Source: Lachnospiraceae bacterium
GTDB lineage: Bacteria; Bacillota; Clostridia; Lachnospirales; Lachnospiraceae
Direction of reading: 5' to 3'
Length of the DNA stretch: 64,000 nt
Assembly (NCBI GenBank): GCA_017619615.1
Contig: JAFZRY010000030.1
Location: 59,276-123,275 of the forward strand
Shown in pieces: positions 34,801 through 42,900 of this stretch. The translations under genes were made by a program, and so were the position numbers. The notes below the pieces were generated by a model. That model was not told the DNA's origin and did no database searches. It worked only from the letters and a program-made list of their open reading frames with translations. Positions within the stretch are counted from its first letter, which is position 1. Every line of letters starts with the position of its first letter.

Positions 34801-37800
34801 CGGCAGGCTGCCTTACCTGGCCAACACCAACATCAACTTCATGACCCTGAAGAAGGCCGACGGTTCCTCGCAGACCTACCGCATCAACCCCTATGCGATC
34901 GAGGAGGAGTACCCTGCAGGCCGCGAAGCCATCAACAGCTCCGACACGGTCAGCTCCGTCAGCTACCTGAACATCCGCCACATGGGCGCGACGTTCTTCG
35001 CGGTCCAGGATGAAGACGGCACCGTGATCTACGCCGGCGAAGTCCCGCTCCGCAACGAAGGCTACGCCCCTTACTATTACGTAAACGGCGAAGTCTGGCG
35101 GGATTACAACGTCCGCAACGGCTCCGTCAACAAATCGCTGAGCGGCCTCGGCCTGGAAGACGGCCAGATGATCACGGTCGGTTTCTATGGCATTCCCGAG
35201 TATTACGCCGTCAAAGAAGCCGTGGAAGCCGGCGAAAAGCCCGAAACGGATGCCCTCACGGCCGAACAGTTCGCCGCCCTTCTGGAAGACGGCGCGTTCG
35301 GCGAAGGCGCCGCTGCCGTCAAGTACAGGATGACCGTGGACAATGAGGCCCCCGTGGCAAACGCGGTCTATCACGACATGGTCAACGGCGATCTCAGGGC
35401 CGTGGTCTCCGACAACAACTACGTCGCTTATATGGCCCTGACCAATATCAGCGGCACGACGAAGTATTTCGAGACGGTCCCGGAGCAGACGGAAGCCGGC
35501 GAGCAGATCTCCATTCCGCTGACGCTGGAAGGCCAGGTGCTGCCGAGCAAAGTGACGCTGCTGATCTGCGACTATGCCGGCAACGAGGCTGCTTACCAGT
35601 TCAATCTGGGCGGCTCGGATGTCGACTACGGCGGAACCATGATCGCGTTCACCAACGGCTCCAACTTCCCTGGGTCGGGCAACCGCGCCCTGCAGATCGA
35701 CCCGGCCACGGTGAACCACACCTTAAGACCTTCCGCGGACTTCGGCGCCGAACTCTTCGCGCCGCTTGATTACGCGGTCACGGCGGCGGAATACGTGGAC
35801 GGCTACGTCTTCATGGCGGCCGATGACGGCAGGATGTATGCCGGCGAATTCACCTCGCTGAACGAAGCGGGCGTGGCCGGAAACTTCAGCGACGTCACCG
35901 TAAAAATCCTTGATATGGCCTTCAACTATGCCGACAGCACGCTGTATGCGATCGACGATATCGGCATGCTCTACTCTGTGGACCTGGTGACCGGCGCCCT
36001 GACGGAGGTCGCCCTGATCAAGAGCGGAAACCTGTATTTCAACGTCCTGGCGATCGACGACGACGGGACCTTCTACACGGCCAACAAAGGCAACAACGGC
36101 ACCGCCACTACCAGCGCGGCCCTGTACACGTTCACGCTGGAAGACGTTGCCGATGGAGCCGTCACGCCGGTGAAGGTCGGCAACCTCCGCGCTCACAACC
36201 AGAGCAACGGCGGCGCCATGGCCTGGGACCACGACCAGGATATCCTGTATTTCATCTCCTGCCACACCAACGGGAACAGCGGCAGCAACGCCCTGTACAC
36301 CGTCAACCTGGAAACCGGTAAGGCGGACAAAGCGAACAGCAGCGGCGCCAACCTGTACAATTACTTTACCGGCCTGTTCATCGTTCCGAGCAAGAACTCG
36401 CTGATCCACCCGACCGACACCGCGACGGGGATCGAAGTCTCGCCGGCGGCGCTGACCCTGCTGAAGGGCCAGACGTACACGGGCGTGGAAGCGGTCGTCT
36501 ACCCCTGGAACCTGACGGACAAAACGGTCACCTGGGAATCCGCGGATCCCGCGATCGCCGCTTACAATAACGGCAAAGTCACCGGCGTCTCGGTCGGCGA
36601 GACCCGGCTGATCGCGACGACCGCCGCGGAGCCTCATCTGACGGCTGAGATCCCGGTCACCGTCAAAGAAGCGCCGGTCGCCGAACTGCGCGGCATCATC
36701 TGGGACGAACAGGGCCGGGGCAACGCGGCCTCCTTCCGGACCAACGCGACGGAAGCGTGGGAGAGCGCCTCTGCCGATCTCGGACAGCTGCGCTGGGGCG
36801 TGCTGGCGGACGACAAGCTCTACGGCTCCACGGACGAAGAACTGTTTATGGTCGATGCCGACACCTATGACGTGATCTCGCTGGGCGGCATCGTTCTGGA
36901 CTGGGTCCCGTCCGACGCGGCGGCCCTTCCCGCCGACATGGCGGAAGCGCTGGAACTCGGCCGGGTCGTCGGCTTCTGCCAGAACGGCTACGGCAACCTG
37001 CTCGAACTCCTGAATCCGGAAGAAGGAACGCTGGCCCGTCTGGTCATGTCCGACCTGGATCCCGTATTCGATACGGATCCGCCTTGCGTCATCGCTTATA
37101 TCGGCCGCGGCGAATTCTATCAGTCGGCCGATGACGCGGGCTACGTCTTCCTGACGGAATCCGGCAACGCCTACCTCCTGGTCATCACCATGGACGGCGG
37201 CATCGCATGCGGCGCACTGGGCGCGACCGGCATCGACCTGACCGGCGCGGGCGACGTCTCCAACAGCGTCTGGGCCTCCCTGGTCTACGACGATGAGACC
37301 GGCTTCCTGTACCTGTCCCACTACGACGGCGAAGACGATTACGCCTGGCTGTACGCCATCGACGCGGCCGATCCGGCCGCCAATGCCAGACTCGGCCACT
37401 TCAAGGCGGATGTGTGGCCCGTCGTCGGTCTGTACGAATACGTACCGACCACGGATCTGAAGATGACGGTCAATCCGCTGAACGTCACGGTGTTCGCCGG
37501 CGCTTCGGCCGAGATCTCCGTCAAGATCAAGAACGGCGCGACCAATACCTATACGGCGGAAGTCGTGGACGAAGAAGTCGCCCAGTTCGAAGACGGCGTG
37601 GTCACCGGTGTGGCCCCCGGCAAGACGAAGATCAAGATCACCACGGTAGATACCAATGAGGCGGGCGATCACCTGACCGCGACCGTGAACGTCACGGTCC
37701 GCGAAGCCTTCAACCCGGGCACCGGCGAACCGACCGATCCGGGCACCTATCCGGAACCCGATCCGAGGATCACCGGCGTGAAGCAGGGCTTCTACTTCGA

Positions 37801-39685
37801 GACCGATCCGGAAGCCGAAGACTGGATCTTCTGGGACCGCGACGGCGACGGCTACACCTGGGAGTGGGCGACCGGCAGCTCCTTCGTGACCTACGAAGGC
37901 TCGGGCATCATCCATTCCGCTTCCTACGTGAACAACGTCGGCGCGCTGCATCCGGACAACTTCGCGATCAGCCCCGCGCTGGATCTGAGCGGCCTGACCG
38001 ACGCCAACATCTCCCTGTACGCCTGCGGCCAGGATGCGTCCTATGCCGCTGAAAAGTTCGCCCTCTATGCCGGCACCACGAACGATCCGTCCCAGATGAC
38101 CAAGATCTCCGAGACCTTTACGGCGACCAGCTCGATGAAGCAGTACCTCGCCTCCCTGAAGGATTTCGCGGGCGAAGAAAAGGTCTACGTGGCCATCCGC
38201 CACTTCAACGTGACGGATATGTTCTATCTGAACGTCGACGCGGTGGAACTGCTGACGGCTGACGGCAGCGGCACCGGCCGCGAACCGGCACCGGCCCCCG
38301 AATTTGCCCTGACGAGGAGCGAAGACGAAGCCGCCATCAAGATCGGCACGGAAGTGTTCAGAACGGACGCCCCTGTCAGCGTGCAGGAAACGGACGGCGG
38401 TCTGAACCGTGCCGGCGGCGAAGCCGTGATCAAGGGCCGTCCCGCCAAGGGCGGCCGCGGTGCGGACGGCTCGGCGGAGAACGGCATCGTGACCGTGACC
38501 CTGGCCGAAGACATCGACGTGACCAACGGCCTCATCGCGGTCGAGTTCGATCCGGTGCTGCTGGTCTACGACGGGGCTGAAAGCGACACGCTGACATACG
38601 CCTCCTTTAATGAGGAAGAAGGGGTCGTGTACTTCGCTTACGCGAGCGCTGTCCCGGTTCCGGCCGGCGAAGCCCTGACGCGCATCTTCTTCACCTACCG
38701 CGAACCGGTCCCGGAGACCGAGATCCGCGTGACCACGCTGGAGCGCAACGACGACACCGCGGTGGACGAAGAGCCCGCCGTGATCAAGATCGGCTCCTCT
38801 GTCATCATCAACGGCGTGACCCTGGCGCTGGACGGCCGGCTGGCGATGAACATGTACCTCACCGCTCCTGAATCCGCCGCCACGGCGACCCTGACCTTCC
38901 ACGGCCAGAACGAGGACGAGGTGACGTTCGAACTGATCCGCGACAAGGATCACTTCTTCAACAGCAAGACCGGCCAGTTCCGCCTGCCGTACAAGAACAT
39001 CGCGGCCAAGGAAATGACCTGCCCGGTGGAACTGAAGGTGTTTGACGCGGACGGCGGCCAGATGGCTCTGGTCCGTTCCAACGGCGACCCGGTGGAAGGC
39101 AATGTCTTCTCCTTCCGCGTCGTCGACTGGGCGAACGCCACGATCGCCAACGAGAACAGCACCGAAGCGGCCGTCAACCTGGCCAAGGCTCTGCTGAACT
39201 ACGGCGGCGCCGCCCAGGAATACTTCGAGTTCAAGCTGGATGACAACGCGAACCCGGAAGGCTACCTGGTGGAAGAGACCGCTGCGGTCGAAGCGAACCC
39301 GGCTCTGGACGGCGACATTCCGGAAGACGCGAAGGCCCTGTTCGGCTACGCCGGCCTGACCCTGAATCTGGAAGGCGACACGGAACTGCGCATCTACTTT
39401 ACCAAGGACGTGACCGCGGTGGACGAAGCCGGTATCAAGCTGCCGCTGAAGACCCAGGGCAAGAAGAAGTACGTCAGCATCCCGAACATCGCTTCCGTGG
39501 ATCTGGATATGCTGTATCCGCTGACCATCAGCCTGGACGGCCAGGAGCGCGTCTTCACGCTGGCTGCGCTGACTTATGCGAATAAGATCATGGCGGCCGG
39601 CTCGAACGAGAAGCTCGTGACGGTCATGAAGGCTCTGTACATCTACAATGAAATGGCGGAGATCTACTTTAATAAAGTAGACTGA
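31817..39685 (+). CDS. giant secreted subtilase (S8) with dockerin-like, Big_2, adhesin and cohesin-like modules
   Basis: A 2622-residue exported protease. Signal peptide 1-32 ends in ARA. A propeptide-like region follows (RVSIVLEKASTI; VNLTLVANIISANV). The S8 triad is visible: Asp208 in IAIIDTGID, His298 in NHGSHVAG, Ser681 in SGTSMAAPQ. A protease-associated insert lies between His and Ser (VAQGAIGVIIMNN). A dockerin-like pair of calcium loops (DADVNMDGVTDEED, DVDGDRAITTVDA) is at 851-910. A beta-propeller-like stretch, Big_2-like domains (about 1536-1617 and 1878-1964), a cleaved-adhesin-type domain (1988-2149), a cohesin-like module (about 2222-2312) and a C-terminal domain (2332-2622) follow. 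No LPXTG or transmembrane anchor is seen at the C-terminus. Own promoter, leader and terminator. Confidence 0.9.
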   Translation: MKNSPLTRRLLSVVLALAMSVALLTPVSLARAEEAAPALEELELTPVDPGTLQSQKLQEVPEAPVVEKYSAADTVRVSIVLEKASTIAAGYSLDRIAYNEQAKAYRRELKSEQAEMAARIGNVLGCRLDVKVNLTLVANIISANVLYGQIDAIKAVPGVKDVFIENIYELDENETVEPQTATSALMTGTNIAWAAGYTGAGSKIAIIDTGIDADHLSFDEGAFAYSLAQNAEAAGLSAEEYLASLDLLDEAKIAEVADQLNRPIDASQAYINAKLPFGYNYASNNYDSSHLNDNASNHGSHVAGIAAANKYIPTDDGYELALDSVIVQGMAPDAQILTMKVFNSTGTADSDYMDAIEDAIILGADAANLSLGSGVAGKTFSDGYEDVMDMLVENGMVVAISAGNAYSWYDTPYPDANSSDMYGYLYADDVKQDTVGSPGSFPNALTVASVDNAGTTGMPIKFGDLAVFYNESQYTNEPIATLAPQNPIEYVLVDSVGVTPLTSADNDTGASAIGTENDDFAQLGSEVLAGKVALCWRGSSSFYVKAEAAVAQGAIGVIIMNNKAEMIGMNLQDYTQTAPVVLIPLADGEAILAQSEEAETEDGLLYYTGTMTITDKIEASDVDISDGVVQASDFSSWGIPESLIMKPEIMAPGGNIYSVNGASQADNVTAHDQYIAYSGTSMAAPQVAGMAAVMAQYIRENDLVEKTGLSARQLTNSLLMGTAVPVYDSYGDYWSVLKVGAGLANVGSAVMATSYILMDEDATLFPDSAADGKVKAELGDDPGRTGEYSYGFTVYPLGGSKEFTLRTDIFTQWLAGDAGYGMLQDYATILLGSETTYEVNGQTYENVIALDADVNMDGVTDEEDAQAILHHVTGFYADDEVPFDAEAADVDGDRAITTVDARLILEAAATPAVKINGPAHVTVNIKLDPADVAFLNNYFTGGFFVEGYTYLEPVATEEGALTDVVQSVPILGFCGSWTDAAMFDRTSVIDEAYGTGRLPYLANTNINFMTLKKADGSSQTYRINPYAIEEEYPAGREAINSSDTVSSVSYLNIRHMGATFFAVQDEDGTVIYAGEVPLRNEGYAPYYYVNGEVWRDYNVRNGSVNKSLSGLGLEDGQMITVGFYGIPEYYAVKEAVEAGEKPETDALTAEQFAALLEDGAFGEGAAAVKYRMTVDNEAPVANAVYHDMVNGDLRAVVSDNNYVAYMALTNISGTTKYFETVPEQTEAGEQISIPLTLEGQVLPSKVTLLICDYAGNEAAYQFNLGGSDVDYGGTMIAFTNGSNFPGSGNRALQIDPATVNHTLRPSADFGAELFAPLDYAVTAAEYVDGYVFMAADDGRMYAGEFTSLNEAGVAGNFSDVTVKILDMAFNYADSTLYAIDDIGMLYSVDLVTGALTEVALIKSGNLYFNVLAIDDDGTFYTANKGNNGTATTSAALYTFTLEDVADGAVTPVKVGNLRAHNQSNGGAMAWDHDQDILYFISCHTNGNSGSNALYTVNLETGKADKANSSGANLYNYFTGLFIVPSKNSLIHPTDTATGIEVSPAALTLLKGQTYTGVEAVVYPWNLTDKTVTWESADPAIAAYNNGKVTGVSVGETRLIATTAAEPHLTAEIPVTVKEAPVAELRGIIWDEQGRGNAASFRTNATEAWESASADLGQLRWGVLADDKLYGSTDEELFMVDADTYDVISLGGIVLDWVPSDAAALPADMAEALELGRVVGFCQNGYGNLLELLNPEEGTLARLVMSDLDPVFDTDPPCVIAYIGRGEFYQSADDAGYVFLTESGNAYLLVITMDGGIACGALGATGIDLTGAGDVSNSVWASLVYDDETGFLYLSHYDGEDDYAWLYAIDAADPAANARLGHFKADVWPVVGLYEYVPTTDLKMTVNPLNVTVFAGASAEISVKIKNGATNTYTAEVVDEEVAQFEDGVVTGVAPGKTKIKITTVDTNEAGDHLTATVNVTVREAFNPGTGEPTDPGTYPEPDPRITGVKQGFYFETDPEAEDWIFWDRDGDGYTWEWATGSSFVTYEGSGIIHSASYVNNVGALHPDNFAISPALDLSGLTDANISLYACGQDASYAAEKFALYAGTTNDPSQMTKISETFTATSSMKQYLASLKDFAGEEKVYVAIRHFNVTDMFYLNVDAVELLTADGSGTGREPAPAPEFALTRSEDEAAIKIGTEVFRTDAPVSVQETDGGLNRAGGEAVIKGRPAKGGRGADGSAENGIVTVTLAEDIDVTNGLIAVEFDPVLLVYDGAESDTLTYASFNEEEGVVYFAYASAVPVPAGEALTRIFFTYREPVPETEIRVTTLERNDDTAVDEEPAVIKIGSSVIINGVTLALDGRLAMNMYLTAPESAATATLTFHGQNEDEVTFELIRDKDHFFNSKTGQFRLPYKNIAAKEMTCPVELKVFDADGGQMALVRSNGDPVEGNVFSFRVVDWANATIANENSTEAAVNLAKALLNYGGAAQEYFEFKLDDNANPEGYLVEETAAVEANPALDGDIPEDAKALFGYAGLTLNLEGDTELRIYFTKDVTAVDEAGIKLPLKTQGKKKYVSIPNIASVDLDMLYPLTISLDGQERVFTLAALTYANKIMAAGSNEKLVTVMKALYIYNEMAEIYFNKVD

Positions 39686-39700
39686 TGCCGTAACCTTAAG

Positions 39701-39735
39701 CGGGGCTGGCCGGGCGACCGGTCAGCCTCCTTTTG
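39701..39735 (+). terminator. rho-independent terminator after subtilase 1
   Basis: GGGGCTGGCCG / CGGTCAGCCTCC-type stem followed by TTTT. It corresponds in sequence to the terminator after subtilase 2. It is the first element of the 302-bp gap 39686-39987, which otherwise holds a promoter and leader. Confidence 0.8.
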
Positions 39736-39839
39736 CTGTCCAAAACCGGAAAAGCAACAAAGCACGGACACAGTGCTTCTTTTTTGACACTTTCTTTCTT
39801 TCGCGTTTCCCCCTTTCCCGAAAACCGACGATTTTTCTC

Positions 39840-39868
39840 TTGTAATTTAAGAGAAAAACATATATTAT
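39840..39868 (+). promoter_or_regulatory. promoter of the second giant subtilase gene
   Basis: TTGTAA (39840-39845), 17-bp spacer, TATTAT (39863-39868), aligned with the promoter of the first subtilase gene, with shared CCGAAAACCG just upstream. Confidence 0.8.
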
Positions 39869-39870
39869 TG

Positions 39871-39984
39871 AGAAGAACAAAGCAGATATCGTCTGAGGGC
39901 CTGCGGCGGAACAGGTCCGGGGGGCGTAGTCTACTTACTTTCTGGCGTTTCCACGCCAGGCAAACTAAGAAAAAGGAGAAAGAA
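39871..39984 (+). ncRNA. structured 5' leader of subtilase 2
   Basis: It is homologous to the leader at 31701. It shares GAGAAGAAC, GCAGATATCGTC and the identical GGCCTGCGGCGGAACAGGTC hairpin (39898-39917). The second hairpin is CTGGCG/CGCCAG (39942-39959) with the loop TTTCCA. The C-G to T-A exchange relative to the first leader keeps the pairing. AAAAGGAG follows. Confidence 0.65.
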
Positions 39985-39987
39985 AGA

Positions 39988-42900
39988 ATGAAGAATTCAC
40001 CTCTGTACAGGCGTCTTCTCTCCGTGGTGCTGGCACTCGCGATGACCGTCGCGCTGCTGACACCCACGTCTTTGGCGCGTGCCGCCGAAGATACGGCGCC
40101 TGCCCGGGAAGAACTGGAACTTACTCCCGTAGATCCCAGTACGCTGGATTCTCATACGCTGCCGGAAGTGCAGCCGATGTATGAGAAAGAGCCGTACAGC
40201 GCTGCGGAAGAAGTCCGGGTCTCCATCGTGCTGGAAAAGGCCTCCACGATCGAAGCCGGCTTCGAACTCGAGGGGATCGCTTATGACGCTGCCGCGAAAG
40301 AATACCGGCAGGGCTTAAAGAGCGATCAGAACGAGATGGTCGCCCGCATCGGTCAGGTGCTTGGCCACGATCTGGACGTCAAGTGGAATCTGACTCTGAT
40401 TGCGAACATTATCTCCGCAAACGTCCTCTATGGCGAGATCGACGCCATCAAGGCGATCGACGGCATCACGGATGTTTTCGTTGAGAACCGCTACGAGCTG
40501 GATGACGCCGAAAAAGACGATCCCGCCACCGCCACTTCCGCTCTGATGACCGGCACGAACGTTGCCTGGGCCGAAGGCTATACCGGCGCCGGCAGCAAAG
40601 TTGCCATCATCGATACCGGTATTGACGCCGAGCATCTGTCCTTTGACGCCGGAGCCTTCGAATATGCGCTGGCTCAGAACGCGGCTGAAAAGGAAATGAG
40701 CGTCGACGAATACGTTGCTTCCCTGAACCTGCTGACTGCCGACAAGATCGACGAAGTAGCGGATCAGCTGAACGTATCCGTCACCGGCAGCCAGGCATAC
40801 CGCAATGCCAAGGTGGCTTACGGCTACAACTACGTAGACCGCAGCCTCCGCATCGACCATCAGGACTCCGGCAGCAACCACGGCTCTCACGTGACGAGTA
40901 TCGCGGCTGCCAACAAGTACGTCCCGGTGGACGGCGGTTACGGCCCGGCGATTGACACCGTCGGCGTACAGGGCATGGCCCCTGATGCGCAGATCCTGAC
41001 GATGAAGGTGTTCAGCACGAGCGGCGCTTCCGATTCCGATTACATGATCGCGATCGAAGACGCCATCATCCTGGGCGCCGATTCGGCCAACCTGTCCCTG
41101 GGCTCCGGTGTGGCAGGCAGGACCTTCTCTGACGGTTACGAAAGAGTTATGAACCTCCTGGTTGAAAAAGGCATGGTCGTTTCCATTTCCGCCGGCAACG
41201 CCTATTCCTGGTACAACACCCCTTACAACAGCAACATGCCTTACGGCTACATCTACGCGGATGATGTCAAGCAGGACACTGTCGGTTCCCCGGGTTCCTT
41301 CCCGAACGCGTTTACCGTCGCTTCCGTTGACAACGCGGGCCAGACCGGCATGCCGCTGAAGTTCGGCGATCTCTCCGTGTTCTACACCGAGACCTCCGGC
41401 TACGGCAACAACCCCATCTCGACCCTCAGCGGCCAGGATCTGGAATACGTCCTGCTCAACGGCCCCGGCGTGGATGACAACGCTCACGTGGGCCAGGCCG
41501 GCGACGATTTCTACGCCCTCGGCTCCGCGGTCGTATCCGGCAAAGTAGCGATCTGCTTCCGCGGCTCCTCCTCCTTCTTCGCGAAGGCCAATGCCGCCGT
41601 GGCGCAGGGCGCCGTCGCCGTCCTGATCGCCAACAACACGGACGGTTCCTTCGGCATGAACCTGACCGGTTACAACTACTCCGCTCCCGCGGTCTCCATC
41701 CTTCAGTCTGACGGCTTTGCCATCATGGCCCAGTCCGAAAAGGTGACGACCGAAAGCGGCCTGGAATACTACACCGGTTCCGTGAAGATCTCCGACAAGA
41801 TGGAAGTCTCCGACGTTGACATCTCCAACGGCGTGGTCACCGCTTCCTCCTTCTCCTCCTGGGGCGTTCCGGAATCCCTGATCATGAAGCCCGAGATCCT
41901 GGCCCCCGGCGGCAGCATCTACGGCGTCAACGGTGCCAGCGCGCTTGCGTCTGACAACGTCACGACTCACGATCAGTACGCGGCCTTCTCCGGCACTTCC
42001 ATGGCGGCTCCTCAGGTAGCCGGTATGGCGGCCGTGATGGGCCAGTACATCCGTGAGAACGATCTGACTACCAAGACCGGCCTCTCCGCCCGCCAGCTGA
42101 CCAACTCCCTGCTGATGGGCACTGCCAACCCTGTCTATGACAGCGACGGCGAATACTGGTCCATCCTGAAGGTCGGCTCCGGCTTAGCCAACGTCGGCAA
42201 GGCTGTGAAGGCCACCTCCTACATCCTGATGGATGAAGATGCGACCATGTTCCCGGATTCCGCCAGAGACGGCAAAGTCAAGGCTGAGCTGGGCGACGAT
42301 CCCGAGCGCACCGGCGAATACAGCTTCGGCTTCACCATCTATCCGATGGGCGAATCCAAGGAATTCCAGCTGCGCACCGACATCTTCACGCAGTGGCTGG
42401 CCGGCAACGGCGGCTACGGCATGCTGCAGGATTACGGCACCATCCTGATCGGCGCCGACGTGACCTACGAGATCAACGGCGAGACCTATGAGAACGCTTC
42501 CACCCTGGATGCGGACGTCAACCAGGACGGCAAGACCGACGAAGCCGATGCCCAAGCGATCCTGGACCACATCACCGGCTGGGCCGATGAAGAAGATCCG
42601 TTCGACGCGGAAGCGGCCGACGTGGACGGCGACCGCGCCATCACCACCGTCGACGCCCGCCTGATCCTCGAAGCGGCTGCCACGCCTACCATCGAGATCA
42701 CCGAGCCGACTCACGTCACCGTGAACATCAAGCTCGACGAAGATGATGCCGCGTTCCTGGCTTACTACTTCGGCGGCAACTTCTACGTAGAAGGCTACAC
42801 CTACATCGAGGCCCTTTCCAACGAGGAAGGCGAGTTCCTGGATGTGGATCAGTCCATCCCGATCCTGGGTCTGTACGGCTCCTGGACCGGCGCGGCCATG

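Noticed and set aside
39733-39987. 5' extension of subtilase 2
   Set aside because: It overlaps the conserved promoter and leader RNA, and the signal peptide begins at the ATG at 39988 as in the paralogue.
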